64,000 nt of DNA from Ascaphus truei (GCA_036426205.1 CM071568.1:52262066-52326065), one strand, 5' to 3'. Numbered from the stretch's first letter, positions 19,970 through 32,607 are shown. The notes: a model not told the origin generated them from the letters alone. Translations and numbers: made by a program.

Positions 19970-20377
19970 AGCTCAGTGCACATCCAGAAAAACTTATCTA
20001 CGGTACAGTGCCTTAATATACATGTATAAATAACTAATAAATAAAATGGTCTTTTAGTTTAAAATTTTGGCCAAATTGTTGTAAGCCATTGAGCCAACTG
20101 CACGGCAGACCACGTTTCAAGGGTCCCTACACTAATATAGATTCTTAATAACCTGTGCATTGCCCGGAAGAATGATTTATAATAAATCTGTCAATATTAG
20201 TTGCAAAAGTTCTAAGTCTGATTGAAGCTTTTATTAACCTGTACATTACCAGGAAAAGCACTCTGTAATAGATTTGTCACAATCACACTGTAAGCAGGCA
20301 AGTTCCCCTGAGAGTGGGAGATGCCATGGAGTGAGCTTTTAACCATTTAAATGTGTGAAGCTCACTCCCTCCCACAT

Positions 20378-20989
20378 TTAGCCTCTTTCTTTAAACCTCT
20401 CTCTCATCTTGATTGCCTCCATCTCAAAAGCTGTCAGAGTCGAGCAATTTCTGCGAATTCTCAGAAATTGACCGATAGGGATACCTTCCTTTAGTCGTCT
20501 CGGATGATGACTCTCATAGCGTAGAAGACTATTGGTGGTGGTTGTTTTACGATGTATAGTCGTTCCTACTCTGTCATCCGTACCCCTCGTGATTTTCAGA
20601 TCTAGGAAGGTTATCTCCTGTGAACTAATCTCATAGGTCAGATGTAAATTGAATTCATTGTTATTGAGAATTTTAATAAATTCAATAAACAACGCCCATG
20701 TCCCCTGCCACAGGATCAGGACGTCGTCTATGTAGCGGTCCCATAGTGAGATATGTGTCGTAAATATCTCATTTGTTTCTTGGAAGACCACCTCCGCCTT
20801 CCACCAGCCAAGATAGAGATTAGCATAGGTGGGGGCACAGGTGGTCCCCATCGCCGTACCTCTAAGTTGGTAATAGATGGTATCATTAAAGGTGAAATAG
20901 TTGTGGGTCAAGATGAACCTCAATAAGTCCAACACCAATTGATTGTGTGTTACATATTCACAGCTCCTGCTTTTGAGAATATAGGCCAC
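20378..20989 (-). pseudogene. Penelope-like element reverse transcriptase fragment
   Basis: 203 open codons carry PLE RT motifs: FTFNDTIYYQLRGTAMGTTC (~54-73), PTYANLYLGWWE-like (~78-88), the catalytic RYIDDVLILW (~108-117), ITFLDLKI (~147-154) and HHPRRLKEGIPIGQFLRIRR (~175-194). The aspartate pair of the active site is retained. The palm and thumb are present but the N-terminal fingers are missing. An inverted terminal arm follows at 20996. It is separated by a frameshifted linker from its nuclease domain. Confidence 0.92.
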
Positions 20990-21116
20990 AGTTTCCTAGA
21001 TATCCCTTGGTTTTCAGTTTTTGACATTTATGTACACAGCGTTTTGAAACACTTTAGGTGTATTATAATTTACATTGTAACTTAATATATTTTTTACTTT
21101 AATATATATAAATATA

Positions 21117-21519
21117 GCAACTGTAAATATTCCTGTATATTCATCTGCATGTCTTAGACAGGTCTGCAACCCTGTCTTTCACCATTATCACCCAGCAAAC
21201 AGCACTTCCACTGCAGCAAGGGATTCTGGGAAATGACATGCAAATGAGCACACAGTGCCACTTTTTATCTCATGCTCACATTACATGAGCAACCCTTAGT
21301 CAATGCATGCTGCTTTAAACACAGCTTTTAAGCAAGGACTTGGGAGATGCAAAGTCAGTTAACCCACTCACAGACATGTTTCAACCTTGATGGGTATCAT
21401 CAGTGTGAGGTTGGCTTGCTGACATTTGCTCAAATGAGATAAGAGTAGGTAATCACCACGACTATTAAGGTTATGGTGGGTAAAAAAAGTGACTAAAACC
21501 CTCCACAGTAAAGCATAAA
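21117..21519 (-). mobile_element. Hammerhead-bearing repeat unit (~403 bp)
   Basis: The unit begins GCAACTGTAAATATTCC (plus view) and restarts with the same bases at 21520, giving a head-to-tail partial dimer. It contains a hammerhead-like core on the minus strand (21366-21412). No ORF. Tandem hammerhead-bearing units of a few hundred bases are the form described for retrozymes and PLE terminal repeats. It directly abuts the PLE at 18105-21110. Confidence 0.7.
21366..21412 (-). ncRNA. Type I hammerhead ribozyme motif
   Basis: On the minus strand: stem I CUCACA, core CUGAUGA, stem II around loop AUCA (ACC/GGU), GAAA, self-complementary ACAUGU, cleavage triplet GUC, then UGUGAG pairing perfectly with the first strand of stem I. 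All conserved core boxes are present. The U-U pair at the base of stem II is not ideal, and stem III is so short that a dimeric form may be needed. Confidence 0.75.
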
Positions 21520-21655
21520 GCAACTGTAAATATTCCTGTATATTCATCTGCATGTCTTAGACAGGTCTGCAACCCTGTCTTTCACCATTATCACCCAGCA
21601 AACAGCACTATTAAGGTTATGGTGGGTAACCTTAATAGTCGTGGTGATTACCTAA
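21520..21655 (-). repeat. Second, truncated hammerhead unit and palindromic junction
   Basis: 21520-21608 repeats 21117-21205. It is followed by ATTAAGGTTA, a 7-base spacer and TAACCTTAAT, a perfect hairpin, and by an inverted copy of 21442-21475 up to ~21653. This indicates a rearranged end. Confidence 0.75.
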
Positions 21656-21658
21656 AAA

Positions 21659-22700
21659 TGGAGGAATTTCTGACCTCGCTTCAGTACAAGCAAACGGAAA
21701 ATACTGCAATTGGCAAAGACCCAAGAGGAGATGGCAAAATCCTATAATGAGGGTTTACTACAGATGACAAAGTCACAAACTGAAAGTACGGCGGCGTTAG
21801 TACAGCAGATGGTGCTGTCCCTACATCAGACGCTAAAAGAAGAGCAAAACGAGGCGCAACTGCGCCTACACCAGGAGCTCCGAGCGTTGGGAGAGAAAAT
21901 TACCGCCCAGCCAAGAGTGGCCCCAGAGGTTGCTCACCAGGTAAAAACGCACCTCATTCAGAAAATGACGATGACGATGATGTTGAGGCGTACCTGTCAA
22001 TCTTCGAGCGCACCGCAGTACGCGAAGGGTGGCAAGCTGAGGAGTGGGCGAGAATAATTGCTCCCTTCCTGGTGGGTGACTCACAACAAGCCTATTATGA
22101 CTTAGAGCCCGAGCAAGCTAAAGACTATGACACCCTGAAGGCGAAGATTATGGCACGGCTAGGGGTCACTCTCGCGGTTCGGGCTCAACGGTTCCATTCC
22201 TGGCGTTATGATTTAGAGAAGACACCCCGCTCTCAACTCTATAACCTTATACACTCTGCAAGGAAGTGGCTCCAGCCTGAGGTATGTTCCATCGCTGCAG
22301 TTGTCGAAAGAGTCGTTATAGACCGGTTCCTGAGAGGCCTGCCCCGAACCATCCAGAAGTGGGTGAGCCAGAGTGACCCCAAAGATGCCGAACAGTTGGT
22401 CGCTTTAGTCGAATGTTACTTGACTGCCGAAGAGATGTCCAAGAGCTCAAGTCCAGATGAGTGCGCCGGTTCTCGCTTCCTGCGCTCCAGGAGGTCAGAT
22501 AAGACTGTTCAACCGAATAGGAATCCCCAAGGACTCACTGACTTGCGTAAGGGAGTAGGGAATCCCACAGCACCTAGTTGTTCCCAGTAGACTGGAGACA
22601 AAACGCCGACCCAGTTTTGGAAAGTATATAGAGTGCTACAGATGCCATGAACTTGGACATGTGGCCGCAGTTTGCCCTCGGAACGCGGAACCAATGGAAT
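21659..22700 (+). pseudogene. Gypsy-type Gag with coiled coil, SCAN-like domain and zinc knuckle
   Basis: An ATG at 21664 reads MEEFLTSLQ, then the frame shifts. 21710-21960 encodes a coiled-coil-like helix rich in Gln/Glu; ~21960-22080 encodes EAYLSIFERTAVREGW and AEEWARIIAPFLVGDSQQAY; 22072-22590 continues to LRGLPRTIQKWV and AEQLVALVECY, typical of vertebrate Gypsy Gag with a SCAN-like fold. A CCHC knuckle C-x2-C-x4-H-x4-C (CYRCHELGHVAAVC) is at 22634-22675. At least three frameshifts make it a pseudogene. No pol follows; a short dispersed repeat begins at 23026. Confidence 0.85.
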
Positions 22701-23025
22701 GTAACTTTTCTGTGGGGCATCAGGCGCGCTGGGTTTCTACGGTTCAGCACAGTTCTTGCAGTTCAGAAGAGGACGATGAGGACTCCTATGTGGCCCCGCG
22801 GAATGGACAACCTCTGTGTTCAACAGAAGCTGCAGGGAAAGGTTACCCCGTGGCATCAGAAAAGACCAGAGGTGGACTACAACACAGAGCGCTTGGCGCA
22901 ATCGTCACAGGAGTGACTACTAGCCTTGGCATGACAAAGGCTACCGATACCGCCATAAGCAGAAATCCAAGTGAGCCAGACCAAAAGACTGTTGACTGGA
23001 AACGGTTCTATGAGGCGTCCCAACA

Positions 23026-23155
23026 ATCAGCCAGGCATGAACCCAGGCTGGGAAGGCAAATGCAACGGGGCTTGTCAGAGGTTAGGAGTGGCGCATTCCA
23101 GGTATCTGCCAGGTACATACCGGGTATTTGCTCGAATAAAGTGTGTCGGTGCAGT
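23026..23155 (+). repeat. Short dispersed repeat, copy 1 (~130 bp)
   Basis: It begins ATCAGCCAGGCATGAACCCA and ends near AATAAAGTGTGTCG. It is almost identical to 58747-58875, while the flanks differ. Family not recognised. Confidence 0.8.
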
Positions 23156-23389
23156 ATATGAATTCCTAGCTACTAATTTAACCGATACATAGCCTGTTAG
23201 AATGAAACAATAATACAATCAAACAATCCTTATAAAAGTCTAGGAATACAGCCTATACTCCTATACACTTATTTTGACCTTGGACAGACTGCATTTTGTA
23301 CTCAAAATATACTAAAAACAATTCAGTTGTTCTAACTTTCCTAGAAATCAATTATTTCCCTTAAATGTGTTTTTCTTTTTTAGCCATGT

Positions 23390-23980
23390 GCCCTGGCTAT
23401 ACTGTATGCTCTCTGGCCCTAGCATGTAAGTCATGGTAACGTGCAGGCAATGTTAGGGTTAAATCCCTTTCACGAGCCAGCATGTGAGTTCCGTAGGCCA
23501 CTAGATAATTTGTTGCCATGTCCAGGTGCAGGTCTGATGGCAGTTGGGAGTATCATGCTTTGGGGGGTGTTACTGGGTCACATGCAGTATGGTGTGATGC
23601 CTGTCCATTATCTAAACCTGCCCACTCTTTGGGCAGGGTTACTATCCCCTCCCTTGGTATAAATGATGGCTCCCTACCCACATTTAGAGAATTCAAAGGG
23701 AGATCTGAGTTCTGAGTGAGTTCCAGTGCAGCCTTCTACTTAGGGAGTGGGTTAGGATTCTACCCTGCCCCATCAGGTGGTAAGAGAGTAAAGGACTACC
23801 CTCAGGGGCCTCAAGCCTCTGGGGCTTAGTTTAGGGAAGATGAAGTGGATATGCTGCATGTTGGTTCCAATAAACAAGTTGTACCATCCATGGTTGGGGA
23901 CTATGTTTTTGGAGAAGTGACTGTGGAGAGAACAATACCTGTGGGGAGAACTTATATTACACAATCTTTCTCATTCTAGT
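23390..23980 (+). repeat. Possible LTR
   Basis: It has a TATA-like GGTATAAATGATGG near 23657 and AATAAA at 23869 spaced as in an LTR U3-R region. Clear TG...CA ends, target duplication or a second copy were not found, so this is tentative. It lies between the Gag relic and the relative of the uncharacterised ORF2 domain. Confidence 0.35.
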
Positions 23981-24084
23981 CTGAATAGAATCTTGGGAAA
24001 CAAAATGGATTCTAACAGAAATTATGGATTCTGAATCACTTCAATTCCATTCACGGAATCATAGGCGGACATTCTGCTGGACAG

Positions 24085-24640
24085 TGTTCAGAAATCGGTA
24101 TTAACCCCTATTGAATCCAGTCGATGGGGTAAGAACGAACAATGGTGGGCGGAGGGCCCCATGAACACCAAGGACGAAAATGAGGCATATATACGGCACA
24201 CTACAAAGAACTACATCGGCATTTATTTTTCAGTGACGATGTACAATGGGACACGGCCATAGCTGAGCTCTCTAAAGAGGAGCCTTTAGTTTGGGTCCTA
24301 CCGGTTCTCCGATGGGCCTTAAAGTAACTCGACTGGATCAGGCTGATCGCATGATGTGGGATAGTGTCTAGGAGACATGGGGGTAAGAGTAACCATATGT
24401 TCCAGGGGATACCATGGATATAGTAGATATGTTCAGGGGTCATTGGTTACAATGCAAGGCAAAGGCTGTTATTGCCCAGCATGGTCACACCCTGGATACA
24501 ACAAACCGAGACAGAGTAGATACGATAGTGAGAATATGGCACATTTGGCGGAGCATTTACTAGGACTGGGTGGAGAAGGGATAAGAAGTGGGCTAAATGG
24601 GCTCACTATGTGGAGATCCCCGGTAAGGGGGTATGGTTAG
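24085..24640 (+). pseudogene. Decayed homologue of the LTR-element ORF2 domain
   Basis: Plus-strand frames, broken by frameshifts and stops, give in order: NEQWWAEGP, EEPLVWVLP (24277-24303), VTRLDQADR, PYVPGDTMDIVDMFRGHWLQ (~24390-24452), KAVIAQHGHTLD (24462 on), RDRVDTIVRIWHIWRSI (24507-24557) and a final HYVEIPGKG. These line up with residues ~186-365 of the 389-aa protein at 2545-3714 (EPLSWVLP, LTRVSRAER, PYVPEPLMDEIEDN, WLQ, RIDTLMRVWSIGRN, VTYMPERG) with similar spacing. It is therefore a diverged member of one protein family. Its parent element is not certain. Confidence 0.8.
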
Positions 24641-24659
24641 GAAGGCCATTATAGGTAGT

Positions 24660-25170
24660 CTGGTTATTACTATCCACCTGTACTGTAGTAAGTGTCTGAT
24701 CCCACTTGGGTCAGATGTTCTTATGCTAATGTTCATACCAATTGTTTTTATGTATATTCCCACCCACTGCCTCAATGAGAGAGTGTTATTGTGCTCTGTA
24801 TCTTTTGCCATTCTTTATGTACCATTTGAAATAGTGGCTGCTTTAATGTGCAGGAAGAGAGTAACCATTGTACGCCCAGTTTGTGTACAATGCTACTACC
24901 TTGATAATGTCTGGTTATATTTATGTGTAGACCGGTTTCATGCTGTTACAGACTGTGTATATCCGAATGTATATATGTGTATATTCTAGTAATGTTGACA
25001 TGTACATACTGTATGTGCAAAAGTCTCATATATGGGCCGAAAGGTTGAGCTAATAAATCCAACGTTTGTGCAATGAAGAGTGCCTGTCCATCTTTTTGAT
25101 TCTCTATATTATCCCCTGGACAGTTAGCACCCTAATATATATTTTTATACATTACTTGGTGAGTGCCTTG

Positions 25171-25212
<42 letters not shown>

Positions 25213-26980
25213 GATGCCCACAGCACATTGTAGCATCTTTTTGTCCCAGATTGAGGCATGAAATGTTCTATTTCTCTATATGGGATTTATTTATTTATTT
25301 ACTGGGATAAATAATATACTAACAGGCCCGCCGTTCCTTTAAGTCACAACTAAATCATAAAATAAACTCCTACTCCTCTTCGGAGATTAACTAAACATAA
25401 TAGCTGGAACCCTTACAAATTGGATGGACAACTAAGTTGGTTACCACCCCAAATAAGTACTATTATAGCTGAAAATATAAAGTCTCTGAACACAGCAATA
25501 AAGGGTTTTGCTTGTCTGTTACTCCAGGATTTGGAGCAGACGTCCCTGTTTCAGCACTGTCTCGTGTCCTTCCTTCCTAGGTGAGCTCTGCCCCCCAAGA
25601 GCTCAGAGAATCTCTCCTCTGTAAGTCCAAGGTTAAAGACAGAACATCCCCGCTTCAGCTTGGTCTCGCGTCCTTTCTTCTTCCTGGAATTAACAACCCA
25701 GGCAGTCCCAGCAGGCTCCGCCTCCACCATCCAGCGGGCCTAGGGAGCTGTGCCAGCTTCCACAGCTGGGGAGAAGTCTTCTCTGTCCCCTTTTCTGGGA
25801 CAGCAGAGTCTCTCTCTCTCCCTCCAACTAGAGGACAGTGATGGTATCGCAATCTATAGATATCTATACATATAGATATATATATAATATATATAGACAT
25901 AATATATATATATATATAATGCAAATAATGCAAATAATATTGTATTTACTAGTCTATTTGTAAATTTGATACAAGTGCAGTGAATTTTCATATTTGCTAC
26001 AAAACAGGCCTTGGCTAAACGTGTGAACACTAAAAGTCCCTAAAAGTAAATAGCCCCCATATTTTGATGATCACTCAATTTAGGTAAATTGAGAGAATTC
26101 AGAAACTTCTGAACCTCACAGTTATCTACTTTATTCTGTGATGAATACAGATTTCTATAGTAATAAAACATAAAAGAACATATTTCTGGATGAGATATGT
26201 TTTACCTGATGAATCTTTTAAGGCATGGATGTATCTTTCTAAGATTTGTAGACTAAGACCATCCCATATTTTTCCCCTCCATCCAATTTTTTTGTTGAAG
26301 TCTTGGAATACAACTTTCATCTTTATGACACATGATATCATTAATTACATTTTTATTTTGCTAATAGATTGAAATGGAGATGTTTGGGGATTCTGAGAGC
26401 GTTTCAGTTTATTCTTAGATGTTATGTGTATTATTTAACTCTCTTAGAATATGTTCTTGCTCTCTTTATTAGCGGAAGCAAAGCTTATAATAACCCTTTG
26501 TGTTACTTTAGATGCCACCCAGGTAATACCAGCTGAAAGACAATATCTCTTAATTTATTACCTATGACTTTTCTTTTTTTTTTCCTCTTTAAAGCAACAG
26601 TCCAAGCTGCCTTTTTTTTATATTATTTATTTTTCCCTTTAATATGTGCATCAACACAATCCATGCAATAATAAGCAATCAGCTAAGTTGCCGATTGATC
26701 CGTTCTTCTGAGATCGATCAGTGAATATTCGACCACTAGATACAATTGGTGAACTGCTAGAGAGAGGGCAGGGCTCAAAAAGCGGTGTGCCAGAGCCTGT
26801 TTTAGAAGAGAAGGGGATGTGACATTGTAAATGGTTGCTATAGAAACAAAAAAATGATAGTTACATTATAATACATTCAAAATGTAATCATTTTTTTTTT
26901 AAATGCTACTAGTATTTTCCATAGTGCAGAACTGATTTATTTAAAAAATCACAGATGTAGGATATTGCTTGGTCTGCAGC
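24660..26980. other. No recognisable gene; microsatellite inside
   Basis: AT-rich sequence with a (TA)n tract at ~25165-25210 and AT-rich palindromic runs at 25850-25920. A GGGCCGAAAGGTTGAG motif near 25035 followed by AATAAA recalls other hammerhead-like ends but lacks the first box. The sequence 25560-25840 is GC-rich and unassigned. Confidence 0.4.
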
Positions 26981-29900
26981 TTTAACCCACTGTATAAAGT
27001 TGTAATATTTTAATATTAAAGCATCTAACCTCTATGAGCGAGATGTATATAAATGAGGATCCCAAGTAAAATGTAGCTGTACGGGGGATCACTCAAAATA
27101 ATTGTAGGTAAAGTAGTTGAATCAATATTGTTTTTGTGATACCACAGTTTTCTAGATATGACCCAGAAATCTATGTGACTGAGTAACCCTCTTTCTAGGA
27201 CAAATCAGGAACAAGACAACAACTAGGCTATCTTGTTAAAAAAAAAGTTACAAAACGCACACAATTATGCAATTCCACCATTATGATCTAAACACAGACC
27301 ATTGATCTACATTAAGCTCTTTGAGAGCTATACAGAGGGGGGGCAAGTTGGCCTCTGTATGGATGATGGACTAAAGCAAAAATTCCAATCATTCTTATTG
27401 TAATAAAATAACTCATGGTAAGCACTCCATGTGAAGGGGATGGGTTTATGTAATAAGAGAATCCTTCAAGATGAGTACCAATTTAGATAACATAAACCAG
27501 GACTCTTTACCAAAACATATGGTTAAAATCGACCAAAGGGTGTTGAAATATGAAGGGTTAAAGCAGACAAATAATGCAGCGTTCACTGCCAGGCAAAATT
27601 CTAATTAAACTTATTTGATGAGATCTCATAGTTCAATAGGCAACAGACATAACTGAAGCAAGGGAAGAACTAAACAATGAATCAAGCACATGTATCTGCT
27701 TCAGCAATTAACCCTTCATGTTCTGGGTTGGCAATAATTAATAAACACACTCATTTTGCCAGGTTACGACAGATCCAATGTGATCATTCTTCCTGTAATT
27801 ATACAGGTTAATAAGAATTTTAACCCATGGAGTGTTAGGACCTGCTAACGTTCATGCCTTGAAAGTGGCAGCATGCTTAAAACGCTTTGGCGAAAGGGTT
27901 AAACTAAATGACTCTTTTTTCAAGAGAATTTACTGTATAGGTATTGCACTGTGTATTTTTGTCACATTGGAAGTTGCTTTGGGCATCTTTGTCTGTTGGC
28001 AATAATTAACCATTATATTTCTGGGTTTTCAATGTAAATTCGGTTGTACAAAAGACTAGTATATTTCTCTTAGCAAAGGGAGGGTTGGGGATCCTAGCTT
28101 ACTCACCTTGTCTCACACAATCACTATCCTGTCATCAAAGCTAATGCCAAAGTTGCTATATGCTGAGATGGTAGAATGTGTTGGACAGGATACTTTTCAA
28201 CATCTTACTTTGCATGGGAAAACTGTTAAATATAGCACTGGGGTTGGATGATATTTGATAGTTGTAATATACTGTTAACGTTTCCTTGTTTATGGTTTGC
28301 TTGAAGTAAAGCAGATCTGGTGCAATGTGAAGATAACAGATATAGAAATAAATGATCCTTCATGAAATGAATGTTCTTTGTGGTATTAAATGATTTCATG
28401 CACATCGGAGTGTTTTGCAGGATCAGTATTACAATCGAGGAGACTTATGTGGTGGTCAAGAAGATGTAATTGGTGTGTTAGTGTATGGGCAGACTAAAGT
28501 TTATTAGTAAAGTGTGGTGGCTAGAAATTAAGGACATTCATTAATTACAGTACAGTATAAGGCGCTGCAACACAGCCTTTGTTTGTAACAATTCCCTTTC
28601 TAGTGGAATGTGTTAGTCTATCTGCCTGAATAAGGTGACAAATTCATTCTGCAACAGATACGTGTACGTTATGAAGTCCTCACGAAAAGGTCTATAGGAG
28701 GTGTCAATGCGTAGAGTGAAAGATGTTACATGTTAACTGTTCAGTGTAGGCCCTGAGAAGTTAGCTTACTGATGTGAACATGTGCTTACAATGAAGTGTT
28801 GATTAAAGGCATAATCCCCCTAAAATGATGTACTTTTAAAATGAGCTCGAAGGTGATGCTGCACCTACTAATCCTATTTTTATTTTGTTCCCAGCTGTTT
28901 TTTTTTTACTCTTATGTTATGCTATTCCAGACTACATTGAAGTGAAGTAATAACAGCACATGAATCATTTAGTATTTTAAAAATAACTTACAGAGTTTTT
29001 TTTAAAATATCTTATGTATCACCTTCATCCCAACATGTGCACCAACCAGTACACCTCACCTTGTGGGCAGCGCTGTCTCACACTTGGGTGGGGACTCTTG
29101 GGACTCCTGGGTACATGGTGTTGGGGGCATAAGGTGTGGGTTTAAAGCCCTGCGAGGGGTAGTTGTACTTATTAGTAACCATTAGAGTGTTAAGCGTTAT
29201 ACCTGTGTCAGTAAATGTTATTGTTTTATGCGCTATACAAGAACAAACGATTATTATTAGATGGACCCGTGTGTCCTTACCAGCACTAGAATACACCTAT
29301 ATGCTTTAAGGCTGAAATATTTTTTTCTGTTTTTTCTCTCTTTGCCCAGATGGAAACCAGAGATGGAGACAAAAGAAACTAAGCATGAATGTAGAGATGC
29401 ATGAAGAGGGAGGAAAGAATACGTTGGTACCGCTTGGTATTATATTTGGTATAATACTGACACAAAACACAACTTAAAAATATTAAAAGAAAACTAAATA
29501 TGTATGAAAACAATTGGACACATTTTCTTTGTTTCAAATAAATCATGTGCTATTTTTCATCCAATACTGCGGCACTTTTGTAGCAGGGACATTTCTATAA
29601 ATTACTTCCAGAGAGCTTTAAAGCAATAAATTCACATTTTCACACACCTTCAATTTATACACATTTTGATTCCCATAATCAAGTTAAAATATACCATGTA
29701 AAACATAGATTTAAGAAAAAGATGGGCTGTCCGATAGTGATTTAAACTACCACTGGTTAGACAACCTATAGTCTGCTTGATTGTTAGCAGTTTGCAAAAG
29801 TGGTTGAAGTATATAATGAGAGAAGTATTGGCTAGTACTATATCTTCAAAAAGAATCAATGTATTGAAGACATCAAGTGAGTAGTGACCATCTGAATATG

Positions 29901-31059
29901 TACTTTTTTTTCTGTTTTCATATAATGGTCTATTATAATTACTTTTCAGCTCAGTGCATCGGAAGCCATTTGCTAACCTGGATATTAAATATTAATGCAG
30001 CAGTGTTTAAGAAACTTCCATTAGGCTGACAAAGTTAAGTTTGATTAACATCATAAAGAGCTTTTCACAAAAGTACCATTGTTGCAATTTCTTCAAAATA
30101 ATAACTTCACCTGAAGATACTCATCGTCTATTTTAATTCTGCCATCATATTTTATTAGTGTGTATAGTGCATTCTCACTTAAGTTCCCAGTTCTGCACAC
30201 AAAAGCTTTGTGACAGAATTGTATGAGAAAGTGAGGGCATTGCTACCGACACCCTTTTACCAGTAAATTTGGTAGCATTGAGCATAAATCATATTCCCTC
30301 CACACCTTGGACATTTGTGATTCTGTTTGAGTCTTCAAAATCTGCTACATCTATCACTACATACAGCATTAAACACTGAGGTTCCGTTTTCTTTGCTGGT
30401 TGGCATGGCAACACTTGTCAAATCATCCCTTGGTAATGCCCTTTAATTGATTGTATAAATTATTTCTGCGATATGTGATTGCAGAATGATGTACTAGGCT
30501 CTTCAGTGATCTCAGACCAGCTCTGTGCATAAATAAACATACTGCATTGACTACCTTCCTCCAGGAAACTGACCCTTTAAAACACCCAGGAGGAAGAATA
30601 AAAATGAAGTATTAAAAGGTACAGGTGCTCCAATATGATCTATTTTGAAAATAAGCTCCATGCGATGCCCTCTAGATTACTTACCATTTTTTTTCTAAGC
30701 TGTTTTTAATTTAGTTTTAATTTTAAGATACCAAGACCCAAAGCCTGCCGTTTGGTATCCACATTGAAGCTCTTGTGTTTGTTCTCACTTTCTCCACTCC
30801 ACCAGGCGCACTAAGCTGTTTTTGATGCGCACTACAGAGAATCTTGTCAGAAATAATGTTTAATCTCAATCTTTGCAGCTAAGGTTCTTTGAGTTCTATT
30901 ATTATCACTAAGGGGCACATGCATCAAGCACAGGTAAGGGTTAATGCACCCATTCTCACGTTAACTCCGGAATGGGTGTGATAAGTTGTACCAGCGCTCA
31001 GGGCCGCAAACAGAGATCGTTGGGCCCAAGATAAATTTAAGAAGCAGCCCCCCCACCCT

Positions 31060-31740
31060 CGGTAAACTGGGAGGGTTTGGGGGTGGCCGAGAATGTATGG
31101 GTCTGGGGGAGGTGGAAGAAGCAGTTATTGGCATGGGGAGAGGCAGGAGGGGTATACGGAGGTATGGGCCTGGATAGGGCTTATAAGGAGGTAATGGGAC
31201 TGTGGCGGTATAAGGAGATAACTGTCCTGGAGTGGGGGGTATAAGGAGGTAATGGCAATGTAGGGGGGTACAAGGAGGTAATGGGCAAAGAATGCGGATA
31301 TAAGGAGATAATAGGTCTGGAGGGGGGTTAATTGCCTTTCAGGGGGGATAGTATGAATTATTTAAAATATTGTTTACCTAGAGGCATAGATTGAGATGTA
31401 CACTCCTGTTTCCTTGTGGTCATTGCATGAGAAATTAAAGTCCAGAGCCTGGAGGGGGAATATAAGGGGATAACGTTCCTGGAAGGTGGTATAAGGGGTT
31501 CATATTCCATGGGGGGGGGCTTATAAATGGATAATGGGCCTGGAGGGAGGTATAAGGAGGAAATGGGCCCGGAGGAGAGTATAAGGAGGCAATGGGCCTG
31601 GAGGGGAGTATAAGGGGGTAATAGGCCCGGGGTTTAAGGGGAATAATCATCCTAGAGGTTGGTATAAGGGAGTAATGGGCCCAATAGGGGCTGTAAGGGG
31701 GTAATGGGCCACACAGGTGGGAGCCTGGCCTAAAGTCACA
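31060..31740. repeat. G-rich minisatellite (GGTATAAGGAGGTAATGGGC type)
   Basis: Irregular ~28-32-bp units with TATAAGG(A/G)GGTAATGGGCCTGG. It is introduced by GGGCCGCAAACAGAGATCGT at ~31001. The counterpart in block B is 40010-40800. Confidence 0.85.
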
Positions 31741-32091
31741 ACAGGCAGCAGAGTGGAGTTGGGCCATACAGAGTAGAATCACCAGCAGGGGGCAGTTAAA
31801 AAAATAGTGATCAGGGAAAAATATACACTATATTGTACAGTATAGTGAGGAAATCTTTACTAAATAAAAAAGTAAACATGTATAAGGAATTGCCTCTTTA
31901 AGGAAAAGTTAGTGCTATTGTGAAACTACTGTATTTAGTTAATGGAAACACTAAGCAATAAGCAACATGCAGAAGAGGAAGATGCACAAGTAACATTGGC
32001 TACAACTGTAAATGTACCACTGGATAATTGGTTTCCTTTGTTGCAACAAAGCTGTGAGACTGTGCACTATGTAAGCAAATGTATGCACTAG

Positions 32092-32271
32092 CGCAGGGAT
32101 GGCCAACTCAAGTCCTCAAGGGCCGCCAACAGGTCAGGCTTTAAGAATATCCCTGCTTCAGCACAGGTGGGTCAATGACTGAGCCACTGATTGGGCCACC
32201 TGTGCAGAAGCAGGAATATCCCTAATACCTGGTCAGGTGGTGGCACTTGAGGACTGGAGTTGGCCTCCCCT
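32092..32271. mobile_element. hAT-type MITE
   Basis: Ends CAGGGATGGCCAAC and GTTGGCCTCCCCTG are inverted repeats, and the inner sequence (CCTCAAG...CTTGAGG, CCACCTGTGC) is largely palindromic. Flanks CACTAGCG and CATTAATG could be a decayed 8-bp target duplication. No transposase. Block B counterpart is at ~41177-41360. Confidence 0.75.
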
Positions 32272-32607
32272 GCATTAATGCATAGTCCACTTTTGACATC
32301 AAATCCACTGTAATCCTGTTGTATTGCCTTTGTACACATTAAGCTCTTTGTGATTTCGGCAATCAGGTCAGAGTTGAAAGCAATAAGATGATTATTTAAT
32401 GTTAAAGAAGTTGAATAAGTCACGATTCTCTGCTTAATTATTTACTTATATCATTTTAATTATATAGTGTTTATGATCTTCAATACTAGCCACATGTATA
32501 TTAACATTTAGGAAGTAAGGTTTAAGTAGAAAAGCACTGAGAAAAGGACCCATATTTCCATTCAGTTTTTGCTCAGCTACAGGGTTTTGCTTTTCCTTTG
32601 AAATATA

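Larger units (their letters stand above)
18105..21110 (-). mobile_element. Penelope-like element with inverted terminal repeats
   Basis: The element contains RT (20378-20989) and GIY-YIG (19484-19969) remnants on the minus strand. The segment 18105-18262 is repeated in inverted orientation at 20996-21110 (shared AGATATCCCTTGGTTTTCAG and CATTATAATTTACATTG-like parts). PLEs are known to carry terminal repeats in direct or inverted orientation. The N-terminal part of RT is lost where the inverted arm joins at ~20990. Confidence 0.8.
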
